A DNA stretch of 64,000 nt from Plenodomus lindquistii (GCA_025504975.1 JANUWI010000005.1:186001-250000); one strand, 5' to 3'. Numbered from the stretch's first letter, positions 32,804-45,345 are shown. Numbers and translations are program-made. Notes: generated from the sequence alone by a model not told the origin.

Positions 32804-34323
32804 CTTCAGTGGCGTGGAGTAGAGATATCCAGATGGGGCACGTGCAGAAAGACTGAATAGGGTATTCTTGGTGGTTCAAAGTCCCACGAAGTCGCAAAAG
32901 GAATTCTTATTATCAATTGCGTCAATCTGGGGGTGTGAAAAGGAAGGTCGAACACGGCCTGGAGTATATATTGGTCCGCCATCGGATATAGCTTTGTCAA
33001 CCTCTCCGCGTTTTCCATGAAGGCGTGCTCAGAGAAAATTCCCCCTTGAGTACTAGTGCAAATGGCGTGATTGAGCTGGCTGTCCTGGAACACATGTAGA
33101 GCAAGTCGACCAATCAAACGGCGGCCGTGAGGAGCGGCAATGGGGTCTTGGACCACAATGCTGCCCCTACTCGTGTACTATCCGCGGCTGACATGACGAA
33201 GGCGTTGTGCTGATGGTGTTTTGTCATCATCCATCATTTGTCTTCCTTGCCGGAATTGACCAGAACACCAGAGTTTCATGACGACAGAACCTGATTCGAT
33301 TGTCCGGCGAGCAGCATTATAGGCCTGCTGAAACGCGTGGGCTTTGAAATACTGTCATGCAATCTGACGTTTGTCTGATGTGGGTGGGATTCATGGCTGA
33401 TCTGGGTTTTTCGGCTCGTCGGTGTTGCCGGTGCATCGCCGCAAGGCTCCCTCGCCACACTCTCCACTGTGATCGAAGCCATCAGCGCAGCCCGTGCGTA
33501 TGTGGAGCGCTCTCCAAGGAGTAAAAATTACTGTCGCACCTGTTTCCTCCTCGAGCATCATCGAATCGGTTGAATACTTGAAGGCCTCGATCATCTCAAA
33601 GGTGGAAGAATGTGTAGCAACATTCTGAGAATTGGCTCACGCCTGAGCCACAGCCAAACCCTACTTTTCAGGTTGAGTTGTCTGTGTAGTAGCAGTCTGA
33701 TGGCTATGAAGAATTGGACTTGCTGGTTGTTGAAAACATTGCTGTTGTTGGTTGTCGTGGGCGATGCGGGGGCTGAAATGTGGAAATCCTCTTTTCCCCA
33801 CGACTAAACCGGCCGAGGATAGCCGGGGGCCCGTCGTGACGAGCCACTATGCATGCCACAGACATGATTGCTAGAGAGCTCTTTGAAGGCAATGTTGATT
33901 TGACGAGGTGCTGGAGATGGAGCTTAAGCTAGCTGCTGCGGTGATTCTGGTGTCATATTGTGAACTCGCTCCACTGTTAGCTCTCTGCACTTAAGAAGAC
34001 TCGCATATACTTCTTACCAGAACTCGACATGAATATTGGGGTGAGTACTAACACCAGCACAAGGTTGTGTGGAGCTTTGATATCCAAAACTCCTAAAGGG
34101 TCGTGACCATAGCTGGTATATAGGCATCGCGACTTTCTCTAAGCATCACACGGTACAGCATGAACAAATGGTCTCGCACTTGAGAAAATGACTCTGAGCT
34201 CTTTCAGGGTTCTATTCTGCTTCTCCTTGATCTCAATCTTTACAAGTATGAAGTGATGGACTTGCCCTACGATGGAACTGCCGTTCCCCTGACTTACCAT
34301 GAGTATGAGCGCCAATCGAGACC
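32804..34323. other. Intergenic region
   Basis: It lies upstream of PAPS reductase and downstream of the UFL1-like gene. A small minus frame (33594-33391, starting MIEAFKYSTDSMMLEEETGA) has no recognisable family and no signal peptide; I note but do not call it. The rest is featureless apart from the CACGTG site. Confidence 0.45.
32839..32844. promoter_or_regulatory. CACGTG E-box before PAPS reductase
   Basis: A perfect CACGTG palindrome lies 36 bp upstream of the ATG. In fungi this is the core site of Cbf1/Met4-type sulfur regulation. A single 6-base match can occur by chance, so function is inferred from gene context. Confidence 0.45.
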
Positions 34324-36431
34324 TCAAACCTCTGCCATATCCTTCATTGCAGCCCTATCCTCTGCAGTCAAAGCACTCGTCTTGGCAGCTTCCTTCCACT
34401 TCTCCATCTGCTCGTACTGCTCAGCCGGCAAGGAAGACTTGAGTTGCTTCAGCAGCTTTGGTGCAAACTTGCCTGTGGCATACACAACAACATCATTGTG
34501 TTTCGCGAAGAGTATGAGAACCAAAGTCAAGAACAGAACTGGGCCGTCGGACTTCTTCTGCTTTTGCATACGCCTGATCATGTCGTTGACCATAGTTTGC
34601 TTCGTTTCAATTGCTTGGTCGCCATCAAGTGCCTCGATGCCTTGTTTCTTGTTGAACTTCCTCAGTGCTGCTAGAACGGCGGATAAACTCGAGTCGTCCT
34701 GTTTTAGCGAGTCTTCGATAGCGCTGATGTTCTTGCGAGTCTTGCGGCTGAGGACAAGGCCCTGCGATCGCGCTTTGGCAATGGAGTCAGGTATGAGTTC
34801 TTTCTTCACGTAGACAGCGAAGATCTCGGAAAGTTGATCTTGAAGCTTCTCGTCTTGGACTGCATCGAGACCGTTTTGGTATATCTGACATCTTGACTGA
34901 ACACGCTCTACCCAGAAGTCGGAGAACTGCGCTTCGATCTCGGCTTCATGCTGTGAGATACTGGCCCAGAAACGTTCCTCGATAGCCTTTTCGATAGCTT
35001 TCTCTTTTATCATGGTAGCGAGAACCTGCTGCTCTTTTGTAATCATGGCTACGATGTTGGATAAGCTGAATTTTACCTCACTCTCCGGGTTTTCTCGTAA
35101 ACGTTGCCACTGTAAGCCAGCGTCGACATCCGCGTAGTCGAGAAGTACACGCCGTTCGCTTTCATAAGACTCAGGTTTGAGAAGGAAGTCTCCGACGCGT
35201 TGCACAGGTGTACCGTGTCCAGTTTGATATTTAGCATCGATGTCGCGCACGAGCTCTGGCAGTAAACGACTCTGGAGGCTCCCGGGGAAATTGGCCAAGA
35301 TATGCTGCTCGTAATATTAGTATTGACTCTGCGGATGGGCAAATATACAACGTACTGCAAGATCTACACGGCCTTCCTCTGCTAAGGATTGTATGCAGGC
35401 CTCGGTCAGATTTGATCGCTTCGTCCTTGGTATGGCGAAAGTATCAATAACCTCAGCGTCTGAAGCGGATTGAACGTGTTGTCTTGCATCTTCGATACTG
35501 GAGTAGAGCTCGGGGAAGTCTTCTCGGAAAGCCAGGAGATCCACAAATGCAAGCTTTCCTGACTTCAGATCATTGATGACGGCGTCTCGGTTTTGTTCGA
35601 TCAACTTTTTGGGATAGCATTGCGCTCCGTTGGCATTTTGTTTGACGAAGTACGCTTCATTCAGATTGCGCGAGTCCATCACGTTGCTCAAAGTACAGAG
35701 CGTGAACCACAGCGGTGGTACACCCGGCAGATCCTGAGGAATAACATCGACAGCCCTGATTGTTGTTAGTAGCATGTTTGAAAAGTTCCAGTCAGTGTAC
35801 TAACGAAAGACTTGATAACGAGCTCTGTATCGACTCGTCGATGGAGTCAAACACCTTCTGTTCATATGCTTTGCTGAAGAGGTGGCCGTTGTGTTCTTCA
35901 ACGACTCCGTCAACGTCCTTCACGAGCGCTTGGAGACTGTTCTCGTCGAGATCGTTTTCCGCCCTGAACGTCGATATCTGGATAAGGCCATTTGAAAGAC
36001 CATCGCTCAGTTTTTGGAGAAGTGCATCTCTTTCATCGATTGTGATGATGCTACTCTTGTTGGCACTAAGCAGCGCAAGACCTGAGTGGGTACGAACAAG
36101 TTGGAGGACGAGATCTGTACCTATATCCAAATCATCGGCCAGGCTAGAGACAAGTATCCTCTCGGCTCCTAGATGCTGGTTAGCGACGTGCACCGCCCTT
36201 TACGGATGGTATCTTACCTTTTGTCACGCGACTTCTGAACTGCGCTTTGGCAAACTCTAGTGTGACAAAGCCGTGACCGCCAGAAGACAGTATCAACGAT
36301 GGGAGGAAGTCGGAGGTCTTCTGTGGAGGGAAGAGTTGAAAGATGTCCTTGGCATCCCCGGCAGAGAACATGGCGGTGGTCGGTGGCGTCGCCTCTGAAT
36401 TTTTGAAATTACTAGAAAGAGTAGCAAACAT
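34324..36431 (-). CDS. UFL1-like protein (E3 UFM1-ligase N-terminal-type winged-helix repeats)
   Basis: Four exons (36431-36218, 36168-35805, 35755-35356, 35304-34324) give 652 residues. The first 200 residues resemble the winged-helix repeats of UFL1: LSDGLSNGLIQISTFRAENDLDENSLQALV, followed by LFSKAYEQKVFDSIDESIQSSLSSL, parallels the UFL1 segment that ends in a target-recognition wing. The rest is helical and charged, with coiled-coil-like stretches (EIEAQFSDFW, IKEKAIEKAIEERF), without zinc fingers. One hydrophobic run (VLFLTLVLILFAKHNDVVVY) sits near residue 590. UFL1 attaches UFM1 to substrates at the ER. The exon-2 donor is GTTAGT, non-standard after GT, but frame and sequence require it. 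The match is from memory of the pattern and needs a profile search. The gene is divergent from the ribosomal gene, 259 bp between starts. Confidence 0.45.
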
Positions 36432-36690
36432 GATTGCGCGATTGTGTGGGAAATCTGATTGACCCGTGTCATAGACGCAAAGAACTAATGCCGGTATGTC
36501 TAGACTTCTCCATGATTACTAAGAGGGTGTGTTGGAGAGAGTGAGGATGGTGTAGGGAACAAAGGACGAGAGCTGATTGGCGTGGCGAAAGGCGGCATCC
36601 GGCGGCAGAATCTCCGAGCACGACAGAAGGCTATCCATCCTACACCAACTTCTGAGGCAGACAGCCCAGCCAGAGCCGCCCAGCGCCATC

Positions 36691-37149
36691 ATGTCTCAAT
36701 TCCGCGCAGCCAAGCTCGACATTGGATGCTTTGCCAAGATCCGCAACATCCGTGACCACACCAAGCGGAAGGTGTATGCGGAGAACGAGCCTGAGCGGTA
36801 TGCGCCTCCCCATCTTCATTCCCTCGCACCCATTGATAGCAGCACTGACAGCCGCTGCGCTACAGACAAGCCCTCCGCTACATTATCCGCAACACCACCC
36901 TCCCCCAGCGAGTCCGCGCAGAGGCCCAGCTGCAGTTGTCCCAAATGCACTGCTACACGCGTTTCACACAGATCAAGAACAGGTGTATCATGGGAGGGAA
37001 AGGACGTGGTGTCTTCAGCGACTTCAGGCTTGGCAGAGTAAGTCTACATGCTGCCCCCTGTCTGCTGGGTACTAACAAATGCGCAGTATCAATTCCGTGT
37101 CAACGCCCTGGCTGGATATCTACCCGGTGTGAAGAAGGCGAGTTGGTAG
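36691..37149 (+). CDS. MRP2: Mitochondrial ribosomal protein uS14m (MRP2)
   Basis: Three exons (36691-36797, 36866-37037, 37087-37149) encode 113 residues, the same length as yeast Mrp2. The protein is the mitochondrial uS14 of the small ribosomal subunit. The family core is visible: RDHTKRKVYAENEPERQALRYIIRNTTLP (positions about 22-50), QLQLSQMHCYTRFTQIKNRCIMGGKGRGVFSDFRLGR (about 57-93) and the end FRVNALAGYLPGVKKASW. The zinc ligands of bacterial S14 are only partly kept, as is usual in mitochondria. The third exon is 63 bp, and frame is maintained across both introns. Confidence 0.95.
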
Positions 37150-37573
37150 AAGCCGGAGGGGAATAATTTCGTGGGACTACTGTAGATTACTACGTCACCA
37201 GGTTTTGGCATTGGGCGGCGCAACTTTTGGACATTGAATGGCATATCGAGAGTCTTACATGGACTTGGACTCATTTTCTGCCTCACCAAGACGCTCCTTC
37301 CCTTTCTGATGTTTCTCACCGCTCACGCAGGGACAAACGCGCCTCTCACCGCACAGGTCACATCGCCAAACAATGGACCCCGACATTACACAAACTGCAA
37401 TACAAAGTCGCTGATCAACCTCGATTGCGCTTCTAACACCGACAACCAGACTGCGTGCCTCGCCCACAACACAATTAGTTTGACAACAATTGTTTGGCGT
37501 CGTATTGAAGAACCAGATCGCAACAGGGAGAGGCCGTACTTACGACACCTGCTCAGCAAGGCCGGCCATTACC
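37150..37573. other. Intergenic spacer
   Basis: 3' flank of uS14m and promoter of the Arb2-domain gene; no gene seen. Confidence 0.5.
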
Positions 37574-39535
37574 ATGTTTCGCCGTGTGGAGGACACTCTG
37601 GACCCTGATCCGTCCTTTCCCGCGGACCTCAAGCAGCTTGGGTATGTCCAAGACTGTTCTCCAACAGCGCGCAGCTAATAGTAGCAGCTTCTTCGTCAAC
37701 GACCTTGGTCATATTCGCATGATCGACGCACCAGACAAGCCATATATCTACCATGCTACCAACAGCGAGCGCGTCAATGAGGTGCGGCGCGAAGCCATGC
37801 AAGGTGAGAGTCTCACAGGGGAACAGCGGCGATACAGACTGATCAGATAACAGCGTGCCAGCGGGAACAATCTGAGAGCCGGCTACAATCACTAGGCATA
37901 CAGCGCGTCTTTCTTCCGGGGTTTACAACGACACGGCCTCAGGGCCCGCACATCCCCATTCTTTCGCCTTCACCTACGATCCTTAAGACACGAAAGCGCG
38001 TCATTGTACTCGTGAACGATACCTTACAGGACCTCGGCATCCTCGCGTACCGCCAACTGCAACGTGAGCTCGGCGTCAACGGCGGATCTGTGGTCAACTT
38101 CGTGAAGGAGGTCATCAAGCGATCTTTGGTTGACAACAATGCCGAGCAGGACGATAAGATTTTCGAGGATGGCTACAAGCTAGAGGAGGAAAGCGACATT
38201 CCCGCACTGGTGGTTCTGAACACTGGCCAGTCGCTTTATTCACACAAGTTCAACCGAGCGATGACGATGCGTAGTTGGTCTGCACTGCCGCGCAAGTCTG
38301 TGGCGCACGATATGATCCGCATTCACGATGAGGAAAACCGTGTTGCCGGCCACCGAAACGCAAAGGAGCATGTGAAGACTACCTTCGATGAGGTCCTCTG
38401 CGATCCGACACGGGTGGCATCAGACGCCGAAGTCTATGTTGTTGCGATTGAGGATGGAACCGCAACCATCATTGATGTGCTTGGAGAGAACTGTACGTAT
38501 TTTCGAGAGCCGTAGCGTATGGCATACTAAACTCTCCCTGCAGTCGACAAGTACGGCTGTCGTATCACAGCCATGGCTTTGGTATCCTCCACGGTCGATG
38601 AGTCGCAGATCCAGCATCCAAGCTTGCGGGCGTTCCTCCATCAGCGCACGCGCCACTGGAGGTATTCCGACCTCACTCCCGACCCTTTCCAGTGCGTTGG
38701 TCTGCCAAACGACTACAACAAGGATCTAGATAGCACTCCTTCTCCAAGCGGCCCTGGCGTCATGAAGTCAGCGCAACATATTCGCTGGAATGAAGATCTC
38801 CCCGCATCTGGACCCTTATCAGGTATCACTAACGCCCTGCACCGCCTCGTTGTCGGAGCCACTTCGCAAAGCAAGGAGACTGCCTCGACAACTGCAGCAG
38901 ATCCTTATACTGAATGGTCTACCAATCAAGTCGTCCTCGCCCCAACCTTTGCTGGTGGTGTGGAATCAACTCCAGAGTGCATCTTTACCGATCGCAAGGT
39001 CCAGCACGCGATCTTGTCGTTCTTTGAGGAAGTTGCCCAGGATCCAGAGAACTACCGCAATCCCAACATGAAACTCTTTACAGAAGCCCCACAGCCAACG
39101 CCAGAGAATCCACTCGTGCTCTCAGCTGATGATACCACCTTTACCAGCCAGCCGCTCTCCGCAGAGATGACGCCCGAACACCTCGAGCTCGAAGAAGCGC
39201 GGCAGAATTTATTCGAGATGTGCATTGCATTCGATGCATGCCCGGACCACAAGCCGGAGCTTGCGAACGGTCGTGAGAAGCTGGCGAAGAAGATTCATGA
39301 AAAGAGAGCCCAGATTGAGGATCTAGAGAAGAAGGCACTTGCTAAAGGTGGTCTCAGGGCCGGTGAGGCAACAGAGAAGCGGGAGAATTGGAAGCCTCAG
39401 GCCGAAGGACCCAAGGTGCCCTTTGCTGGCAGCATGGTGGATAGCGAGCTGCTGAAGGCGGCTGGACTGTTTGAGACGGCACAGGCGGAGTTGAACAAGC
39501 TCAGCGCGGATGGTGAAGAGAAGGCGTTCATCTGA
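37574..39535 (+). CDS. Arb2-domain protein
   Basis: Four exons (37574-37641, 37688-37803, 37854-38492, 38544-39535) encode 604 residues. The N-terminal half is the Arb2 domain (about residues 1-330), related to the Clr3-type HDAC/FAM172 fold: FFVNDLGHIRMIDAPDKPYIYHATNSERVNEVRREA, then KTRKRVIVLVNDTLQDLGILAYR and the YVVAIEDGTATI and GCRITAMALVSS segments. S. pombe Arb2 binds Argonaute and takes part in siRNA-directed heterochromatin. The C-terminal half is polar and mostly helical with a coiled-coil (EKLAKKIHEKRAQIEDLEKKALAK) near residue 530. Arb2 domains occur in many Pezizomycotina with or without the Arb1 partner, so an Argonaute role here is inferred. The ATG is the first one in frame after the spacer. 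Confidence 0.85.
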
Positions 39536-41760
39536 ATGGGGATGGCTTTCACAATCAGGGACGTTTGCCGTGTGATGCTGCGAGGAGTCAAGTCGCAGCC
39601 TTTCGTCGTATCCAAAGCTCGCTCTACGGTCGGGCTTCATGATACTATGCCAAAGTCTCAACTAGAATCTATGGCGCTTTCATACTATGCAAACATCCTT
39701 AATACAATTTTCCAGAGGACATGGATACTTTACAATGTTTGTGATTTCTGCTTCCTGAATCCTTCGGCAAGGGATGATCGACGTCACACTGCACGAACGG
39801 AAGGGGCGTTCGGCGTGTACCCGCGCACCGGCCCTCCCGCCCTGTGTGACTTCCAACATCGATCTTGAATCTCACCTCATGTCTTCTTCACTCCAGCGAC
39901 CTTCGTGACTGTATTCTGACACAAGCGTTGACGCTTTTCGTTCTCGAACGTTTGCCGCCGACCCTTGAACGTGATCTGCAAACACCTGCCTTTTGCCAGC
40001 CGCGCGCCCGGATGTTCTGGGTAGGTAGTAGCGACCAGGATGCGACACGACGCGGGATAGCTACCCACGAAGGGTCCTTTACCGTCGCAACACTGATAGC
40101 TGTGGATCTGTAGGCGCGACGGGTTGGCAGATGGCCAGCGCGTGCTCAAGTTGCAGCTCTGCTTGTGGTCATCTGTGATGCGGAACAGTAAAACACACAC
40201 TTCGTCTGGCAGATGCAGTCAAACTGACTATCAAGCAGTGCGCGGTATGGCTTTGAAGGTAGTATACTCCTGAGAGCTCCATCGGCTTCGTTCAGTCCAT
40301 TCTTCAAGGTTTACACTAGTCTGCGCCTAAACGCCATTAGCCGCCGCCCCAGTCGATGTACCGCTGCCCTTGAAACTGCTCCCAGGCATCATCATGCACC
40401 AGGAAGATATTTTCGTCGCTTCCGCATCAATTTCGACTGTTATCGCAAGCTCCGTATACCGAGACTGCTCTGTGCATATCTTTGGCATCAGATGGACGTA
40501 CAGCTTGACGTCTCCACGCGCTCGCCAGTCACTCACATGCTCATGCAACCCCACACAAGCGATTCGACACGGACGATAGCCTTATCAGGCCCCGTCTAGA
40601 CTCAAGACTACAAGCTAGGCATTCTTCAATCTCCGCCCCAGCTTAGGTAGTATCGGCAATGGCCATTGTTCCCTTTCTTACTGGTCATCTCTTTGTCTTT
40701 TGCAGAATATGATTTCTGATTCGTCCCCTATTCAGGAGCTCATCTTGAAACATAATGGACTACGCAGAATCTGCGGGCCTCGACACATGCCTTCCACTCT
40801 TTAGGAGATGCAATCAATTTCGCCGTCTGAAGTTGTGATGATACTGGCCCCAAGGATCACAAGGCTGATCTGAGCGTCGGTATCCGAAGCAAGCACACCA
40901 TCTCACTCTGGAACTCACTACTTTTTAACATAGGATACAATCAGACGGTATACCGAAAGTCGTTAGTAGTTCGATCGCCGTACGAATCAGAAATACTCCT
41001 CATGCCCCATACTATGTTTTGAGTACTGGCCTTTGAGGACTGCGCCACTTCCGCTTCACACTAGTGCAAGACAATGTATGTCCAGCACGTTCAAGCGTCG
41101 TTCGGTGATTATGCCATTTCTCTGGGCGTCTAATCAGAGCGTACGTTCCTCCATTTGCAAGTCATCCAGTTCACGCACTCGTCCTCCGACTGGCTCATTT
41201 CGTCGGCTGCATGGCAAGGCCTTTCCGTCCCATCTCCAGATGCAACCTCCCGCGACCCCGGAGATCCCACATGCTAAGATGATGCATGCCCAGGTGGCAC
41301 AGGAGCTGCGATGTCTTGTCTAGTACGCACGCGCGAGGCTTTCCAACGGCGACTTGCTCTACTTGCAAGGGAATGGACAGGCCTAGCCGGCGCGTGGTCA
41401 ATGATTTAAACCCTGCGACCGACACGTTCCTTATCTTCTTGTCTCTCATCTTCTTTCACTCATTGTCACTTTCCATCTAGGTGATCTTGGTTCCATTCTT
41501 TGGTTGCTTTATTATTTGTCGCGTGGTCTATAGACCCTCCACACTCCTTGGCTATTCACCACACCATCAAGTCTGTCTCTTCCGTTGGAATAGTGATATA
41601 TATTCACTTTGTATCTTCCACATTCCTTCGTCTGCCAAACCACTTTCTCTGTTGGATCTACATTGCTGTTCGGCATCAACCGAAGCCGCCTGCGTACCTG
41701 CATACTAGCGTTGCGCCATAGCCACGTAGCACAGCACAGCCCGCCAACGACATCATAGCG
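39536..41760. other. Long spacer upstream of the chitinase
   Basis: 2.2 kb without a solid gene. The one frame of interest is a minus-strand Cys-rich segment at 39877-40206 (listed separately). The remainder has no repeats or domains and must hold the chitinase promoter. Confidence 0.45.
39877..40206 (-). other. Possible Cys-rich protein exon, unrecognised
   Basis: A minus-strand frame ending at 39877 encodes about 110 residues with Cys spread along it (CNLSTRWPS, IHSYQCCDGKGPFVGSYPASCRIL, KGRCLQITFKG, QRLCQN). It has no in-frame ATG after its upstream stop, but an acceptor-like CAG lies near 40207, so it could be a 3' exon of a small secreted protein. No upstream exon or signal peptide could be shown, and no family is recognised. 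Confidence 0.25.
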
Positions 41761-43242
41761 ATGCGCGCAGTACAAATGCTCCTTGCTGGAGCTGCATCTC
41801 TACTTTCTTTCTCGACTTTGACACACGCCGTCGCAATCCCACGGGCACTTAACGATACTTCTGAAAATATGACTACCGAAGCTACAGGATACAAGAACGT
41901 TGCCTATTTTGTCAATTGGGTATGTCTCGCTTAGTGCTGCTTTTGTAGTAGTACATGCATTGACACAAGGTGTGACAGGCTATTTACGGACGCAACTTCA
42001 ACCCCCAAGATCTTCCTGGCAACGAGCTCACGCATGTGCTTTATGCTTTTGCCAATGTTCGCCCAGAGACTGGCGAGGTGTACTTGACGGATACTTGGTC
42101 GGATACTGACAAGCACTACCCCACCGACTCCTGGAACGATGTTGGCACCAATGTATATGGATGCGCAAAACAATTGTACCTTCTCAAGAAGCAGAATCGC
42201 AAGTTGAAGGTCCTGCTCTCGATTGGCGGGTGGACATATTCTTCCAACTTTCCTCAGGCTGCGGCAACCGAGCAAGGTCGTGCAAGGTTCGCAAGCAGTG
42301 CCGTTGAGATTCTTGCAAACCTTGGATTTGATGGTGCGTTGATCCACCCTCGCCCTCGACCATAGTGCTGATCACAACCAGGCCTCGACATTGACTGGGA
42401 ATACCCATCCGACGAAACCCAAGCAAACAACATGGTCTCACTCCTCGCCGCCACCCGCGCCGCTCTGGATTCCTACTCGGCCCAAAACGCCGGCGGCAAC
42501 CACCTGCTCCTTACTGTTGCCTCGCCCGCCGGTCCGAAGAACTACAACATTATGAAACTTGCCGCCATGGACAAGTACCTCGACTTCTGGAACTTGATGG
42601 CATACGACTATGCAGGGTCATGGGATGCTAATGCAGGACACCAGGCGAACTGGTACCCATCAACTGACAACCCAGTATCCACGCCGTTTAGCACGCAAAA
42701 AGCCATCAGCGACTACATAGCCGCTGGTGTACCCGCCAGCAAGATTGTAGTAGGAATGCCGCTCTACGGCCGCGCCTTCGCTGCCACGGACGGCCCAGGC
42801 AAGCCCTTCAGCGGCATAGGCCAGGGCACATGGGAAGCAGGTGTGTACGACTACAAAGCGCTGCCGCAGGGTGGAGCCAGTGTCCAAGTCGACAGCAAGA
42901 TCCTGGCTAGCTGGAGTTATGACCCTACGAGTCGGACCATGGTGTCCTACGACACGCCCGATGTGATTAGGCAGAAGAGCGAGTTGATCAAGTCGCAGGG
43001 GTTGGGCGGGGGGATGTGGTGGGAGAGTAGTAGTGATAAGAAGGGGGGTGATAGTTTGATTTCTACGGTAAGTTCGCCTTGTGGGGAGTGAGAGAGAGAG
43101 AGAGAGAGAGAGTGGTAACTGACGCGTAACATAGTTTGTCAATACTGTTGGCGGTGTAGGCGCGCTGGATCAAAGCGCAAATGTGCTTGGGTATCCGGTG
43201 TCCAAGTATGATAACCTCAGGGCGGGGATGCCTAATAACTAG
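41761..43242 (+). CDS. GH18 chitinase, secreted
   Basis: Four exons (41761-41919, 41979-42333, 42382-43067, 43135-43242) encode 435 residues. A signal peptide covers residues 1-23. The GH18 barrel carries SIGGW, and the catalytic DGLDIDWE with the acid at E178, interrupted by intron 2 between the Asp and Gly codons. Other landmarks are LMAYDYAGSWD and GGGMWWE. The domain resembles fungal subgroup A (class V) chitinases that cleave chitin during wall remodelling, autolysis or nutrition. It has no chitin-binding module or GPI tail. The third intron contains a GA microsatellite. In fungi such genes respond to chitin, autolysis and carbon state, but no site can be named here. Confidence 0.95.
43089..43112. 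repeat. (GA)n microsatellite inside the chitinase intron 3
   Basis: About 12 GA dinucleotides lie within the 67-bp third intron, close to its 5' splice site. Length change here could alter intron size or splicing. Confidence 0.9.
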
Positions 43243-44047
43243 AGCCACTAGGTAGGCTCTTGGTGTGGGTTATGGGCTGTGGACTCGCAGATCTCTCACT
43301 TTCACGCACTCGGCGCATTGCACTGCGGTGCGTGTGTAGTCGTTGGATTTTTCTTTTCTTTTCTTTTCTCTTCTTTTGATATCGGTGTTGTATCTTCCTC
43401 CAAAGGGGGTGGGGGTGTGGGGTATATACAGTGTTGAGTTGAGTTGAGTTGGGAAGGGTGAAGGTGCATATACAGTGAGTGAGTGGGCTGGTCTCTTTTT
43501 TCCTTTATCTTCCCCCAACACATTTATGTGATTGGTGGCTGGATGAATGTGCATGTGGAGCAGGCAATATACATAGATGATATGGACTAGACTTTTTTTT
43601 TTTGCTTTCTTCTTAGAGTTATGCGCATGTGTTGAGATTGCGTTTCTTCGCTCCTTCATGGTCTGGGCTAACTGTGCGATGCTGGATGGATTTTTATGGT
43701 TCACATTGCAGGGAGGTGTTCGCTGGACTGTGTGGGCGGCTGGTCGGTTTTGCGGGAGAAAGATTGGTGGGGGGGAGGGGGGGGGCAGGGATGAATCTTC
43801 ATGTATTTATCACAGTCCAACAGAAATTGATCAAGTTCTCCGTGTCTGTGTTTGAAAACAGTCATATTACTGCCCCCCTTTTATTTGATTTCATGTACGC
43901 TCGCTCGCCATGTTGAAGGACGGCAAAACATGGCATATCAAAAGAAGGGGGAAAAAAAGAAACGTCGCTGATCGTACAACCCCACCCCTCCTACACTTCC
44001 TCGTCTACCCTTTCTTCTCTTTCTCGATCTGAATCCCCCTTCCCACT
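43243..44047. other. Convergent intergenic spacer
   Basis: Pyrimidine/purine-biased simple sequence, including a ttctttt-type tract near 43350-43376 and poly-T at 43591-43600; no gene seen. It holds the 3' flanks of the chitinase and lipoyl synthase. Confidence 0.5.
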
Positions 44048-45345
44048 CTACAATAACCTCTCAACCGCGCCCTCAGCATTCAACCCCGCAACCACCTTGT
44101 CTTTCTCCGCATTCCCCAACCTCCTCTTCTTAAGCACATTTTCGATAAACGCCTCGCCGGCTTTATAACTCGAGCGGACCAAGGGGCCAGACGCACAGTA
44201 CAAGAAGCCGAGTTCGAGAGCGCGTTTGCGCCAGAGTTCAAAGGCAGCGGGGGTGATGTATTCGTGGACGGGCATGTGGCGTTTGGTGGGGCGCATGTAT
44301 TGGCCAAAAGTGACGACATCGACGTTGTTTGCGCGGAGTTCTGGAATGCATTTATTAGTAAGATGGAGATGAAGGAGAGTTTAAATGTACCTCTCAGAGC
44401 ATGCCAGAGCTGCTCTTCTGTTTCGCCGAGGCCAAGCATGATGCTGGTTTTTGTAATAATGTCGGGCTGTGCTTCCTTTGCTGTGCGTAGGACGGCTAAA
44501 CTCTGGCGGAATTTGGCCTTGCGGTCGCGGACAAAGGGGGTGAGGGCTTCGACTGTTTCGATGTTGTGTGCGTAGACGTCTAGCCCGCTCGTCGCTACCA
44601 CCTTGACCATGTCGAGATTGCCCTGGTGGTCACCACCGAGTAATTCGACAAGCATGGCTGGCGCCTTTTGCTTGACCTTCATAATGGTCTCGGCGATGTG
44701 GTGGGCGCCTCCGTCAGCCAGGTCGTCGCGATCCACGACGGTCATGACAATGTAGCCCAGACCCCATCTTCGCAGCGCCTCGGCCGTGTTCTCCGGCTCG
44801 TGGGGGTCTAGCGGTGGTGGTTTCAACGACGTCTTTACAGCGCAAAACCTGCATCCTCGAGTACACGTGTCGCCCATGAGCATAATGGTCGCCGTCGCCG
44901 CGCTCTTGTCGCTGCCGCCCCAGCAATCCGAGATGTTGGGGCATTTTGCTTCCTCGCAGACTGTTGCTAGATTCAGCCCTCGCAGGTCCTTTTTGATGCG
45001 CTTGTAGTTCTGGTTTGATGGTATGGGCGTCTTGAGCCAGTCTGGCAGCCGTGTAATGGTCTTCTTCCGCCCTTCTGGTCCGACTTGGGCGGTTTTGATC
45101 TCGTAGGCCTCGGCGGGGTCGAGGGGCGCATTGGGGTTGACAAAGTCGCCAAACGAGGGGCCCGTGTTCAAGGTGTCGCTGAAGGAAGTCGCGGGCCGTG
45201 TGCGCTTGGTGGGCGCGTCTGGCGGGGTTGTCTGGGGGGTGTCGGAGGTTGTGGCAAATGGTCGGAGAGGCTGTCTTGCCCGCGGCAGAGGTTTGAATGA
45301 GGACGCGGCGTGGAGACACCGCGATCGGGGTATCGAGGTGGCCAT
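44048..45345 (-). CDS. LIP5: Lipoyl synthase, mitochondrial
   Basis: Two exons (45345-44391, 44340-44048) encode 415 residues. The ATG at 45345 gives a basic presequence (MATSIPRSRC), as expected for the mitochondrial matrix. The auxiliary iron-sulfur cluster motif C130-x4-C135-x5-C141 (CEEAKCPNISDC) and the radical SAM motif C161-x3-C165-x2-C168 (CTRGCRFC) are both intact. The enzyme inserts two sulfurs into protein-bound octanoate to make the lipoyl cofactor of pyruvate and 2-oxoglutarate dehydrogenases. Further family blocks include VTVVDRDDLADGGA, VYAHNIETVE and GQYMRPTKRHMPVHEYI, the last followed by the C-terminal RSSYKAGE with its essential Ser residues. It is divergent from coatomer gamma, with 461 bp between starts. 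Confidence 0.97.

Noticed and set aside
33391..33594. Small minus-strand frame with several Cys
   Set aside because: No signal peptide, no supporting exons, no recognisable family.
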